DNA from: Flectonema sp. DT1601
Taxonomy: Eukaryota > Euglenozoa > Diplonemea > Diplonemida > Diplonemidae
Length of the DNA: 64,000 nucleotides
NCBI GenBank assembly: GCA_964019425.1
Contig: OZ025842.1
Coordinates: forward strand, 558,001-622,000
Reading direction: 5' to 3'
The position numbers and the translations under genes are program-made. The first letter of the stretch is position 1. Each line of letters starts with the position of its first letter. The notes below the pieces were generated by a model. It searched no databases. It was not told the origin of the DNA and saw only the letters and a list, made by a program, of their open reading frames with translations. Of this stretch, positions 30,001 to 40,128 are shown one piece after another.

Positions 30001-30036
30001 TTCCACTTTATTTTTCTTCATTCTGAGCATTCTTTC
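27003..30036 (-). mobile_element. LINE 1, 5'-truncated, minus strand
   Basis: Non-LTR retrotransposon with RT, RNase H and a C-terminal zinc knuckle, the architecture of the I/ingi/R1-type LINEs. The 3' UTR is 27003-27477, ending in the TAAA-rich tail. A GTGGTC-AAA-GACCAC hairpin in the UTR (about 27268-27285) resembles GTGGCC-AAA-GACCAC near 34990 in the second LINE. The 5' part, including any endonuclease, is missing; the element stops at about 30036 against a + strand LINE fragment. Confidence 0.85.
27478..30030 (-). CDS. LINE reverse transcriptase / RNase H (5'-truncated but open)
   Basis: 850 codons without a stop. The RT core runs from about residue 38 (SFRPITLTSVVGKL) through DFTAAFD (111-117), KGVPQGSILGPLL and the catalytic ALYADDTA (YADD, 202-205). 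The thumb resumes at VKYLGVHIDD (351-360). RNase H is about 552-690, with D560, E599, D628 and D680 visible. A CCHC knuckle is C768, C771, H779 and C784. The annotated ATG is only the first Met in the truncated frame; the natural protein would extend upstream with an endonuclease. Between the RT palm and thumb, residues about 285-340 form a segment resembling a PDZ core (see findings). It would copy its own RNA at target DNA, but truncation makes it non-autonomous. Confidence 0.85.
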   Translation of the reverse strand: MLRMKKNKVERQGGCEKKWKQGLIKPMFKAGKPRNELKSFRPITLTSVVGKLAERLVYDRLMHWLTKHSSLSPLQAGFRRGRNTCEQITVLVDAVVRMHMKRKRSVFLSFDFTAAFDRINHKILLLKLVKMGVPNVIIRWITDFLTNRKVRVEANGYLSEFRTLAKGVPQGSILGPLLYLIYVDDLCKILELEKETTTSALYADDTACVVSGHNMEEALSNAQIILDKVDQWCSDNDMALSVSKTCALKMKVRTKDTILNDTCNRELLFSRSVVENVIKMDYSDIEKSINLNSSRPTLQSGETILEVDGTPIKTQDELDNVMLRNIVLEDNVMVVKARFKTAFLLPIVDSVKYLGVHIDDRLTFHKQVAKIHEELKKGISLLQCLQPYDLDYKTLNMVKNLYVTARISYALDSFGWLISNSVDSIDFELRKVARLVTGCSRCTPRELLLWEADMLPFKRQIEKQTKIAYYRYKAMTWIPSTNRLASTQSYWAGLLPGIDSQRESQCLVQPDSMEPWVSPTNLRISNGCGFPKSANPAVDKEKFMSYIGTLPPVDMVINCDGSYSASGAAGAAHIAKSRSGLRSAYASRLYQADCSYRAEQHALKNAARHLRTVFSKDPSMRSVRLFTDSKSLLDELLGGRCRQRNTESLKILEYLRMCEMKVHLQFIPSHIGIEFHDEVDALAKEAAHNKNIRPVLVKGTYFSRSSHVKRCIKKDLLNVSGYTCYKHLIGGRSVKYPPGMERADEIRIANFRTGCHPLIQNWRKTIDCPFCGESSSQVHLLQGCQSPKLDSARFKILGFSTLTGKWDRDRELIIANEIPNLEALFTLAWLPSLALIIRWMEQTSNLRLWK

Positions 30037-30736
30037 TGTATAGTTACAGACAAACTCAAAAGTGCCAAGGCAATGGGAGAAGAAGCGATATTAATCACCT
30101 TCGACCTACAAAAAGCCTTCGATGCAGTTCAACCGGCAACTCTTCTAAATAAGATGTCCAAAATAGGACTACCAACGAAATATCTACGGTGGGTTCAAAA
30201 CTACTTGACTAGCAGGAAGATTTCAACAAGGGTGAATGGAGTGAAGGGAGCATTCCGGAACATTCGAGTAGGAGTGCCACAAGGAAGCGTGCTGGGACCC
30301 CAGTTATTCTCTATCTTCATAAATGATTTGATAGACAAACTAGAGATGTACGAACCGACTGTCTTTGCAGATGATGTTGGAATAGTAATAACCGCAGGCA
30401 CTGTCAGCTGTTTAGAAAACAAGGTTAACAACGCAGTCAAAATATTTGAAAGGTGGGCACTTGACTCACACATCAAAATCAATAAGAACCCTGGCAAGAC
30501 GGAATACATTCACGTGAGGCCAAGTGGAACTCACGACAAGTCCCCAGTAGTGGTATACTCGGAGGAACACACATTTAAATATGTGGTGGCCACGGCAGAA
30601 CAAATGAGTAACCTTGTGAAGGATGATAACTCAACAACTGTAGTTTCAAAAGAAGAATTCGCCATCACTCACCTGTACCACTGGGTTACCTACGAGCCAT
30701 GAAGCTCTGCGGATGTCCTCAGAGAAATTAGGAGAT
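30037..30736 (+). mobile_element. Internally deleted LINE 2 copy
   Basis: 30040-30677 is colinear with 32541-33178 of the longer LINE (638 bp with only a few mismatches). It then jumps to the 3' end (30678-30736 equals 35001-35048 plus an 11-nt insertion). About 1.8 kb is missing between. It encodes the RT segment with VGVPQGSVLGP and FADDVG in an open frame (to 30702), but no RNase H. Confidence 0.85.
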
Positions 30737-30792
30737 GATTAAGGAGTGTGATAAGGGAGAATGATACTAATGAATTAGCAACTACCAATCAG

Positions 30793-31425
30793 TTAACAGT
30801 TTGATAAGCCTGTTCGTTGTTCCAAATGCCATAAGTAGCCGGCTAAGGCGTGAAGATTTCTCGTCGCAAACATTATTGAAAGATTTAGTTTGGTCTCGGA
30901 GATTCTCGCTTCCTGAATGTTTGATCTAATTGTTCCTTCTCTAATGCGGACCACGTCACCATACTCGCAATCAAATATTAGATGTCGGGCAGAAGAGTCT
31001 GTTCTTTTGCAGAAGGGGCACTTTATCGGTAGTTCATTTACCCTGAGCAGGGGGTGAGAGCCCGTTCTGAATCTGGCTATCCTTATCTCTGATTCTCTCA
31101 GCATGTCCTTGGGGTATCGAGCCGCTCTCAGGCCTCCGGTGGCATCAAGATATTGCCTAAGCATCACCCGTTTGATAAGTAGTTTCGCCCTTGCTGAACC
31201 CTCCATAATCTTACCAAGGCTCCCTCACTATCCTTGACTTGTGTGCGAAGAAGTCCATAGTCGTTGACACCGGCTTGCTCTTGACATCTTTTGAAATCTT
31301 TTTTGCCAGTTCATCTGCCTTGTCATGCGGTTCAATTCCCACGTGAGCTGGGATGAATTGAAGGTGAACGAATGAGTCTAATTTTCTTATCCCTTCTAGT
31401 ATCGAGAGAGAGTTCAGCTTCAAAT
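30793..31425 (-). pseudogene. LINE 3 fragment: RNase H end and zinc knuckle
   Basis: On the minus strand, an RNase H tail (HLQFIPAHVGIEPHDKADELAKK, about 31211-31425) is followed, with a frame change near 31210, by the C-terminal part (30793-31206) carrying ESEIRIARFRTGSHPL and a CPFC-x9-H-x4-C knuckle. It is related to LINE 1 (ADEIRIANFRTGCHPLIQ) but is a different family. The upstream RT is replaced by a low-complexity T-rich stretch. Confidence 0.8.
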
Positions 31426-31872
31426 ATTTTTTTCTTTTTTTTTTTTCTTTTCTTTTCTTTTTTTTATATATATTTTTTTTTTTTTTTGAGGGAGGTGAGA
31501 GGCAAGTATGGCAGGAGAGCAAACCCTCGGAACCAGCGATCCTTATGTCACATGAGTGTGCGCTAAAAAGATAAACTGCAACACAAGTTTTGGGCCGGTT
31601 TTCTAGGTCCTACCATATCTGTCGCCGAAGCGAAGAAAAGAAAAAAGAAAAAACAATTTTTGTGGTTGTGTTTGCGCTGATGGTTGCATTCCCACTTCCA
31701 GCGTGTTTTTTTTGTTCTTACATTTACACACAGTTTACATACAGCTCTGTCTTCCTTTTCACTCTTCTTTTTTTTCATTTTTCTTTTCACATGTTTGCTT
31801 CTTTACATTTTTTACAAGTTCACTTCTTTACATTTAATTATTTCCGTTCATTCACTTTCCGTTTCATGCTTC
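31426..31872. other. Low-complexity T/C-rich stretch, no gene seen
   Basis: T-rich runs (31430-31487) and A/T-rich sequence with short ORFs lacking domains. It includes a short G/C-containing part (31490-31620) with no recognised feature. Confidence 0.5.
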
Positions 31873-32140
31873 TCACATGGCATCGTTTTTCGATCGCGAT
31901 CCCCGTGATTTCCTTTTCCTCTTCTCTTTCCCACGCCGCGATCTCTCCAACAAACCGCAGCATTCTGCGTAGTCACACTTCACGCACATGACTACCCGTG
32001 TTCCCTTCGCGATCCGCTCTCCACACCTATCACACCATCCCTTCGTCGGGTGTTTCACCGGATTCCTTATCGCTGCTTGCGGTATCTCCTTTCCGCTCTT
32101 TTCTGGTTACACTCCTGGGTGCAACCGTCTTCTTTGTTCT
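31873..32140 (-). pseudogene. Zinc-finger fragment, probably LINE 5' region
   Basis: Minus-strand WCDRCGERIAKGTRVVMC, then VKC...CCGL, is a PHD-like pattern (W-C-x2-C-x12-C-x2-C-x4-CC) of the type found near the N terminus of some LINE proteins. A Lys/Arg-rich stretch follows. An upstream charged segment in another frame (about 32140-32030) implies a frameshift. It is adjacent to LINE 3 in the same orientation, so it may be its detached 5' part. Confidence 0.4.
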
Positions 32141-32525
32141 TTGTTTTTCAGGAATACCTGATGACAACTCGGTGGAATTTGGAATGCCTGAACTGGAACG
32201 ACAAATTTCAAAAACAAAGGAGGAGAAGGCACCTGGACCTGACCACATCTGGAACTCGATGTTAAAACAACTTCCAAAAGCTTTCCTCGAGCAACTACTA
32301 AGACTATTCAACCTCTCATGGCACCCAGGTGCTGGAAAAGTGGAATGGTAATACCCATACTGAAACCTGATAAAGACAAGAAACAAGCCTTATCGTACAG
32401 ACCGATAGCACTAACCTCGACCGTCTCGAAACTCTTTAAAAGAATGGTCGTAGAACGGATGCACCACCTGTTGAAAGACAGAATGAATCCGAGGCAAGCA
32501 GCCTACAAACGAGGACGGGATTCCA

Positions 32526-33569
32526 TTGAAAATCTCTGTAATAGTTACAGACAAACTCAAAAGTGCCAAGGCAATGGGAGAAGAAGCGATATTAATCACC
32601 TTCGACCTACAAAAAGCCTTCGATGCAGTTCAACCGGTAACTCTTCTGAATAAGATGTCCAAAATAGGACTACCAACGAAATATCTACGGTGGGTTCAGA
32701 ACTACTTGACTAGCAGGAAGATTTCAACAAGGGTGAATGGAGTGAAGGGAGCATTCCGGAACATTCGAGTAGGAGTGCCACAAGGAAGCGTGCTGGGACC
32801 CCAGTTATTCTCTATCTTCATAAATGATTTGATAGACAAACTAGAGATGTACGAACCGACTGTCTTTGCAGATGATGTTGGAATAGTAATAACCGCAGGC
32901 ACTGTCAGCTGTTTAGAAAACAAGGTTAACAACGCAGTCAAAATATTTGAAAGGTGGGCACTTGACTCACACATCAAAATCAATAAGAACCCTGGCAAGA
33001 CGGAATACATTCACGTGAGGCCAAGTGGAACTCACGACAAGTCCCCAGTAGTGGTATACTCGGAGGAACACACATTTAAATATGTGGTGGCCACGGCAGA
33101 ACAAATGAGTAACCTTGTGAAGGATGATAACTCAACAACTGTAGTTTCAAAAGAAGAATTCGCCATCACTCACCTGTATGTCGTTCCAAAACACAAGATC
33201 AAAGTCAGAAAGAGGACACTCATCAGTATACTGGTGACGGTGGTGTTAGCAAGGGTGCTTTATGGTGTTGAAAGCTTTGCTTGGATGCTACCAAAAGAGT
33301 GCTTCGAACAACTGGAATTACTGGTAAATAGGGCAGTGAGGCTGGTAACTGGATGTCTGCGGAGCACCAAACTACAGAGACTTTACAAAGAAGCCGACAC
33401 GCCAAGACTGAAGGAACACATCCAGTATAAGATGCGTAGAACATATGAACGTTATAAATTGAGTCCGTTCCTACCGACTCGCAAGCTGACGAGAACAGGG
33501 AGTTCAGAATTATATCAAAAATCAAAATGGGGTCTGGATAGACTATGTCTCTGGTGTCCCTGGCCTTGA
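32526..33569 (+). pseudogene. LINE 2 reverse transcriptase core
   Basis: Open for 347 codons. It contains TFDLQKAFDAV, VGVPQGSVLGPQLFSIFIND and the catalytic FADDVG. It lacks the YLGV-type thumb strand seen in LINE 1. It joins the RNase H piece only through a frame change near 33530. Confidence 0.85.
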
Positions 33570-33597
33570 CAATTACCGGAGCATAACCAACCTGGAA

Positions 33598-34587
33598 GTG
33601 AACCCAGAACACTACACCTTCCCTCCATGGAAAAGTACTAATGCGATGAAATTCACATATTCAAGCAACAAGGAAGAGGCTGAACAGCGAGAAACTGAAC
33701 TACCAACTCACGAGATGAAAGTCTACACTGACGGGTCGATAAGACACAAACCCAAGACTTACATGACAGACTCGGCTGCCGCTGTGGTCATGGTTAACGG
33801 AAGCAAGATGCGTCTACTTGGATATAAAATACCAGTAGCGGGTTCCTCTTATAGGACCGAGCAGATTGCAGTAAAACTGGCGTTGGAAAATTTAATTCAG
33901 GTGGCGGAGGATGAACATGAATCTCTAACAGCAACGACGCACCTGATGACTGATTCGATGTCAGTCATGCAGGCATTGGAACAAGGGCCATATAAACAAA
34001 GGTCCCCAATGAACAAAACGATCTGGAAGTTGGCAATGAAACTGGAGAAGAAGGTAATCCAAGTCAACATGCAGTATGTACCGACACACAGAAACGTGCG
34101 GTACAACGAAGTAGCGGACCAACTGGCGAAATTCGCTGCAGGCCTGAAGGAAGATCCACCTCACGAAGATGTTATTATTAAACAACTGCCCACTCAACTT
34201 GACATGGGAACATTGATGACGTTCCACAAGCGGAGAAAACGGGAGAACTGGATCGGACCAGGAGAGGTAAGACACCCTCCGTACATCGAAGCTCTAACAC
34301 GACCAGAGGAAGTACTGATGTCACGCTTTAGAGTGGGACATTGCAGATCTCTGATAATCAAAGGACTGAACGAGCTGTGCTTTTTCTGTAAACTTGGAAA
34401 GGCGACGGCACATCATGTATTATTTATATGCGAACATTGGTGTATAGAAACCTTGAGAGAAAAATACATCAGTCACATGATGAATGACAAGGGAGAGGAA
34501 GCATGTCAACTGGAGGACTGCTACTTACCTGCGAATCAACAGCAGATGACTGGTTTTGTCACAACCTTAGACTGGCACAACTATTAG
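33598..34587 (+). pseudogene. LINE 2 RNase H and C-terminal zinc knuckle
   Basis: 329 codons. The RNase H motifs are visible: YTDGS, RTEQIAVKLAL, MTDSMSV and NEVADQLAK. A knuckle CFFCKLGKATAHHVLFICEH follows. The true coding frame continues upstream past the ATG (WIDYVSGVPGLDNYRS), so the ATG is not a real start. Confidence 0.85.
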
Positions 34588-35048
34588 GACGGTAGTATTA
34601 TTAAAACATCGACATTTCGAATATCAACATTGAAGGCATCATTACAACACATCTGAAGTCGTCCAAGTGGACAATTTATTCTGTAGTATTAGTTTTAAGT
34701 TATCAAAACAAAGAAAGGAGATACGAAGCCTACGGGACCCCCACCCCCAACCCCAAAACAAAGAAAGCAAGAAAGAAAGAAAGAAAAAGAACAACCGCGC
34801 CTAACAGCGCAAACAGCATCACAGACTCACGGGTTGTGGTGCACTCAAAAAAAAAAAAAATTAAAAAAAAAAATATAAAATTTTGATAAAACAAGTAAAA
34901 ACAAAGCGCAACTGCCATGAGTCCGTTGGAGGACTTCTCGGGGATCTCAAGACACGGTTAATATAAAGCGAAGGATCAGTACAGAGACGGTGGCCAAAGA
35001 CCACTGGGTTACCTACGAGCCATAAAGCTCTCAGAGAAATTAGGAGAT

Positions 35049-35256
35049 CTCCGCCCTCATCCCCCGCTTCCATAGTCTTACACGTGTTATTGCATTATCC
35101 AGGGCAACATTATCTGCGTTGGTTGGATTAGACGAGGCTCACTTGAGAAGAACTTAGCTTCTGTTAGATAAGTGAAAAAAGCATAGTTTGGGTTATTGTA
35201 GTATTTTTTATCAAATTATTAATCCACACACACAGAACCCTTAGAGCAACAAACAA
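35049..35256 (+). promoter_or_regulatory. Short upstream region of HGD
   Basis: 208 bp between the LINE 3' end and the HGD start codon. It must hold most of the 5' UTR and any proximal promoter, unless these lie in the LINE. No TATA box at a convincing position was seen. An AG (CTTAGAG) precedes the ATG by about 10 nt. Confidence 0.3.
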
Positions 35257-36703
35257 ATGCCGGCTGACATTAAAAGACGAAAGACCGATGAAGAGTTCTT
35301 ACCAACAGAGGTGAAGACCCAGTTGAAATATGAATACGTCCCTGGGTTTGGTGGTGAGAAGGTATCTGAGTGTCTTCCTGGAGCACTTCCAGTGAAGGGG
35401 AATACACCACAGAGGTGTCCATATGGATTATATGCCGAACTGTTATCAGGAACAGCATTCACTAAACCAAGAGATAGCAATCAACGTGTTTGGTATTACA
35501 GAATCAGACCTGCCGCTGTGCATGAAGAAATGAAACCGGTCAGCGGATTTAACTTAACAAAAAAGTGCACAGTTGCTGATCCAAGGCAGCGTAGATGGTC
35601 TCCTCATCCAATACCTGAGAAGGAACATTGTTTTATTTCTGGATTAGTACCAATGGCTGGTGCTGGAGATGAGTGTTCAAAATCAGGTACAAAAATATAC
35701 ATGTACACAGCAACTAAATCGATGGATAATTCTGCTTTTATGAACTCTGATGGTGATTTTTTGATTGTTGCGCAACAAGGTACCCTAGACGTGGTAACTG
35801 AATTGGGAAGAATGGAAGTTAGGCCTGGTGAGATCTGTGTTATTCAAAGAGGTATTCGCTTCAAGGTAGACATTGCTTCTGAATCTGTCAGGGGATATGT
35901 TTGTGAATTATTTGATGGACATTTCAAGTTACCTGATCTTGGACCAATCGGAACTTCTGGACTCGCTAATCCTCGAGACTTTTTAACCCCTGTCGCCTGG
36001 TATGAAAATCGTGAAACTGATTTCACGATTTATACAAAATTTGGAGGAGACTTATTTAGTCAAAAGCAGAATCACTCTCCATTTGATGTCGTGGCGTGGC
36101 ACGGAAACTACACCCCATATAAATACGATCTTGCACTGTTTTGTGCAGTGAACAGTGTCACATATGATCACATTGATCCTTCAATTTTTACGGTCTTGAC
36201 TTGTCAGACAGCTGATCCTGGAACCGCAGCTATGGACTTTGTTATCTTCCCTCCTCGTTACATGGTTCAAATGGATACCTTCCGTCCTCCATACTACCAC
36301 AAGAATTGTATGTCTGAGTTAATGGGAAATATCTGTGGAGCATACGAAGCCAAGGCTAAGGGATTTCTCCCTGGAGGAATGACTCTCCACTCTTGTATGG
36401 TCGGACACGGTCCGGATGCAAACGGTTTTGAAAAAGCTAGCGGACTTGATACATCCGTTCCACAGGTATGTAGCTTCGGTATATTTTTACATTTGTGAGA
36501 CATGCGTTTGTTGATTTGATGTTTAATTTAAATTATATCCATAACAACAACAACAGAAACCATCTACGACCGACTTGGCATTTATGTTTGAATCCACGTA
36601 TATTTTAAGATTGAGTGAGCATGCAAGCACAACGAACATGGATAAAGACTACAAAACTTGTTGGAATGCGCTGAAGCCTCACTTCAACGAAAAGGAGAAG
36701 TAG
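35257..36703 (+). CDS. HGD: Homogentisate 1,2-dioxygenase (two exons)
   Basis: Cytosolic iron enzyme of tyrosine/phenylalanine breakdown; it opens the ring of homogentisate to 4-maleylacetoacetate. Exon 1 is 35257-36465 and exon 2 is 36557-36703. The 91-nt intron is GTATGT...CAACAG, phase 0, and the joined protein is 451 aa (human 445). Without splicing the frame ends in an unrelated tail at 36498. Exon 2 supplies the conserved LAFMFES... and KTCWNALKPHF end. Residues matching the family's active site are H282 (AWHGNYTPYKY; human His292) and the iron ligands H348, E354 (YYHKNCMSE) and H384 (VGHGPDA), matching human His335, Glu341 and His371. The ATG gives the expected N terminus (KYEYVPGFGG follows at 24-33). 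It is separated from LINE 2 by only about 200 bp. Confidence 0.96.
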
Positions 36704-37462
36704 GTTATATATTCTGATTTTTGTTTTTGTTTCCCGCCCCGTTCCTTTTGGTTGTTTGACTTTCTATGCAAATAACTACTGCTGTTACTAAAGCCTTTGA
36801 TTAGGGCTTTGGGTTCATTTGTACTGAGTAACCTCTCCTGATCCCAAGTTCGAGGTAAGGTTTATCTTGCCGCGTAGTCGTTCTTTCTGGGATCACCTTG
36901 TTCTTTTTTCCCCGAGAGAAAAAAGGAAAAAAAAAAAAAAAAAAAAGAAGAAGAAGAAAACACAACTTGAAGAAATGACACGTTCTGCGATACAAATGCC
37001 GAAAAACCGACAGATTTGTTATAAAAGAAAAGAAGAAAAAAAAAAACGTCAACCTAAAACCACAGCTCGTTTACAACATTCTCGAGTTGGTACTTCTGAA
37101 CTTCTGAACTGCCGTCGGAAACGGTTTTCAATTGTACCATCTTGAGAGTAATTCCGTGTGTCTCAAACGTCGATATTCACCATTAAGCATTCGTTCGCCA
37201 ACTCTCTTTGCAACCATCTGCTTTGTCTTTTTTTTTTTTTTTTTATATCACTTTTTCGTTAGGATAATACACCCACAATAAAAAATGGGGGATTTGGAAA
37301 CTTTTTTTTTCCCCCCGATCCATTTAATATTAGTATCAAGTTACCCCCCGCATATTTTTTTTTTTTTACATGTTTAATTTAATTTAATTTAATTTAATTT
37401 AGTTTTTTTTTTTTTTTTTTTCAAACCAGAAAAAAAAAATTAAAAAAAAAAAAAAAATAATA
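36704..37462. other. HGD-CTF18 intergenic region, low complexity
   Basis: The HGD 3' UTR and CTF18 5' region. It contains A- and T-runs (36926-36946, 37230-37244, 37362-37370), an (AATTT)n microsatellite (about 37374-37400) and further homopolymers to the CTF18 start. No convincing gene; the 83-92-codon ORFs are A/T-run artefacts. Confidence 0.6.
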
Positions 37463-39895
37463 ATGAATTATGAGGATTTAGTGTGTGACGATAACGACAT
37501 GGATATCGATGATGCGGATTGGGATTTAGTAAATGATGAAAATCCTATCAGATCTGTGAGTCAACAACAAGGTATAACTGCAAAGGAATTAACGTATTCA
37601 CAAGCAACAATGCAAACACTGAGAGAAGATTCGACTGATGTTGAAATGACAAATACGTCAAGTGATATAAAAAATACAATAATCGCGATTGGTAAAGACG
37701 GATCAAGTCAACAGATTCATCTTGAATCATGGTTAGGAGACGAATCTGATGATGAAGAAGATGCTCGGCATCATTTCAAACCTGGGCAGTTAATCGGAAC
37801 ACCAATATCTGAGTTAAAACATTCAAAAAGAGAAGGAATTAATGTTGATGTTTTAAAGAGAAATATCAATACTCTACCACCATCACACAATCAACTGTTG
37901 GTTGATAAATATCGTCCTACTCGATTCACTGATCTAACGAGCAGTGAGACTATTAATTTAAAGGTGTTAGAATGGATGAAGGAATGGGACGATTGCGTCT
38001 TTCCAAAAAAAAAAATTGAAAAAAATAATAATAATAATAATATTCCTCTTACCAAGATGGATAAAATACTAAACAAGGAAGAAGCTGAAAAAGATCCCCG
38101 TCCAGAGACTAAAATAATACTAATTTCAGGACCTCCGGGAGCAGGTAAAACAACACTTGCCACAGTAATAGCTCATCACTGTGGATACGAATCAATGCAA
38201 GTAAATGCCTCGATGGATAGAACAGCATCGTCGATTGATCAAAAAATAAACGTCGTTGCAACAGGATCAGGTACCCTTATAAAAAAACCATATTGCTTGA
38301 TATTAGATGAGATTGACGGGATTGCTTCTAGTGCTCAAGGGGTTTTATCTAAATTGATAAAGCTAACAGAAGTCTCTTGGAAGGAACGTAATAAGAAACA
38401 ATGTCAACTCCGTCCAGTAATCTGTATCTGTAATGATCCTTGGGTTAGGGAATTACGTGGACTCCGAACAGTAGCTGATCACATCAAAATCGAAAACATC
38501 GCAACAGAAAAACTCGCATCAAGGTTAAAAACAATTTGCTATAATGAAAAAATAAATGCTGACACGATGGCTTTGAAAGAACTTTGTAGCATATCAAATG
38601 GTGATATTCGATCGTGTTTGTTTACGTTACAATTTTTAAGCAGAAGACATACTAAATTAGGAGTATCAGAAATAACTGGTTCAGGAGATGGACTCAAAGA
38701 CAGAGTCCCTCACTGGACTGAAGTCATGAGGGGGATTTTCGGTACTGATGAGGCTCTCGCAGCAAAGAAACTTCAAAATATTCCAAACTTACGTTTTGGA
38801 GGTCGAAAGGCAGTCGCTTATGTCAGACAACTCACTTCAGGACATCCTGACGTGGATAAAATATTTGATGCTTGTTTTGAGGTCTATCCAGAATTAAAGT
38901 ATCCTGACTATGATTTAAAGAAAACCAGCAGACTTCTTCGAGGGGTCAGCGGTGCGGATTCTCACTCAAATGGAGGTGCTGGATACGCTGATATGTCCCA
39001 AGTTGTGTTATTGTTTCACATAACATGTCAAAGTACTTTATTATCAAAAAAGAATTGGCAATTCCCGAAAATTAGATCTGAGAATTACAAGAAAACACTT
39101 CAATCAAAAGAGATAATTGAGCACCACATTGGACCTCGTCGATCTCACATGTCTGTGAATACATTCGCTCTCGATGTTATTTCATCTTTCTTGGCAATAC
39201 TACAACCCGCAAATATAAAACTTCAGAAATCGTTTTTAACCCAAGAACATTCAGATGAATTTAGGTTCGCAACGCTTTGCTGTCTACATGATGCTTATAA
39301 TGTGACCTACAGAAAAATTGATAAAAAAAGAGATAATTTTAGTTCTTTCATGAATAAGGTTGATGATCGAGATTACACCGTCGAGATGGTTCCGAATCTA
39401 ACGGCAGTCACTTTTAATAATAAATATAAGAAATATAGATTCTTACCGTTGGAAACAAAACTTCGAATTGCTACGGGTATAAAAAATTTAAAAATGTTAT
39501 CTGCAGTTCGGAAGGAATCTAAAAATGGTGCAGAAGAGCATCGGGGTGAGCATCTCGCTAATAGGTTTGTTGAGTTCAGAAAAAGTCAACCAACTACTGA
39601 AGAAAAAAAAGAACATTCTTTACCCGAACATATCCGCAATGCAACTCTTCAAAAAAAACCTCTTCCATCAGCTTCTGTGGTAGTTTCCCGAAAACGAGAT
39701 TTATTTGGAAATTTTTTACCTGACAAAGATGATAATTTGTTAAAGGGAAGTAAATCATTATCACGTCCCGCTGACACTAAGAAAGGTCTACAAGGACATC
39801 GCATGTTCGATCCCTCAATTGGATGCAAATATGAACAAAACTCTGGATTCACGAACGCTGTAAAGCGAAGATGTCATTGGGCTGATTGGCTTTAA
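37463..39895 (+). CDS. CHTF18: CTF18-type clamp loader subunit
   Basis: Nuclear AAA+ ATPase, large subunit of the alternative RFC complex (CTF18-RFC) that loads PCNA and supports sister-chromatid cohesion and the replication checkpoint. 810 aa in one exon (human 975). An acidic N terminus (1-110) precedes an RFC-type entry motif LLVDKYRPTRFTDL (145-158), Walker A GPPGAGKT (223-230), Walker B LILDEIDG (279-286) and an arginine-containing GDIRSCL segment (sensor 2 region). The C terminus CKYEQNSGFTNAVKRR resembles the conserved CTF18 tail that binds DCC1-CTF8. An Asn-rich low-complexity insert (188-193) lies between the entry motif and Walker A. The start codon is the first in-frame ATG after an A-rich leader. 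No intron is needed. Confidence 0.92.
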   Translation: MNYEDLVCDDNDMDIDDADWDLVNDENPIRSVSQQQGITAKELTYSQATMQTLREDSTDVEMTNTSSDIKNTIIAIGKDGSSQQIHLESWLGDESDDEEDARHHFKPGQLIGTPISELKHSKREGINVDVLKRNINTLPPSHNQLLVDKYRPTRFTDLTSSETINLKVLEWMKEWDDCVFPKKKIEKNNNNNNIPLTKMDKILNKEEAEKDPRPETKIILISGPPGAGKTTLATVIAHHCGYESMQVNASMDRTASSIDQKINVVATGSGTLIKKPYCLILDEIDGIASSAQGVLSKLIKLTEVSWKERNKKQCQLRPVICICNDPWVRELRGLRTVADHIKIENIATEKLASRLKTICYNEKINADTMALKELCSISNGDIRSCLFTLQFLSRRHTKLGVSEITGSGDGLKDRVPHWTEVMRGIFGTDEALAAKKLQNIPNLRFGGRKAVAYVRQLTSGHPDVDKIFDACFEVYPELKYPDYDLKKTSRLLRGVSGADSHSNGGAGYADMSQVVLLFHITCQSTLLSKKNWQFPKIRSENYKKTLQSKEIIEHHIGPRRSHMSVNTFALDVISSFLAILQPANIKLQKSFLTQEHSDEFRFATLCCLHDAYNVTYRKIDKKRDNFSSFMNKVDDRDYTVEMVPNLTAVTFNNKYKKYRFLPLETKLRIATGIKNLKMLSAVRKESKNGAEEHRGEHLANRFVEFRKSQPTTEEKKEHSLPEHIRNATLQKKPLPSASVVVSRKRDLFGNFLPDKDDNLLKGSKSLSRPADTKKGLQGHRMFDPSIGCKYEQNSGFTNAVKRRCHWADWL

Positions 39896-40128
39896 GTTAT
39901 CGATACGGTACGCGACATTAGTTGCGAAATTGACCCAAAAAAAAAGAGTTTTAATATTTTTTTTAAAAAACTTATTATTTTTTTTAAACAGTAAAAAAAA
40001 TAAAACATACTTAAGAAGGGTGATTCTGATCCGCCTTTTTGTTGCAAAGAAATAAATTAGACAAAAAAAAAAAAAAAAAAAAAAAAGAAAAAAAACTATT
40101 TTAACAGCAACATTGTGACATCACTCAG

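Larger units (their letters stand above)
32145..35048 (+). mobile_element. LINE 2, broken, plus strand
   Basis: Non-LTR retrotransposon with RT, RNase H and a zinc knuckle, 5' truncated before the endonuclease. The coding sequence is split by three frameshifts: near 32315, near 32540 and near 33530. The pieces are 32145-32350 (linker with EEKAPGPDHIWNSMLKQLP), 32318-32545 (CWKSGMVIPILKPDKDKK, YRPIALTSTVSKL), 32526-33569 (RT core) and 33598-34587 (RNase H and knuckle). The 3' UTR is 34588-35048, with purine-rich AGAAAGAAAG runs and the GTGGCC-AAA-GACCAC hairpin. The 3' end is defined by comparison with the deleted copy at 30037-30736. Confidence 0.85.

Noticed and set aside
30672-30690. The LINE 2 deletion junction as a splice product
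   Set aside because: There is a GTATGT at the 5' side, but the junction retains GTA and the 3' side lacks an AG, so deletion is simpler.
35257-36498. HGD as a single 413-aa exon
   Set aside because: The last ten residues are intron translation; the conserved C terminus is encoded from 36557.
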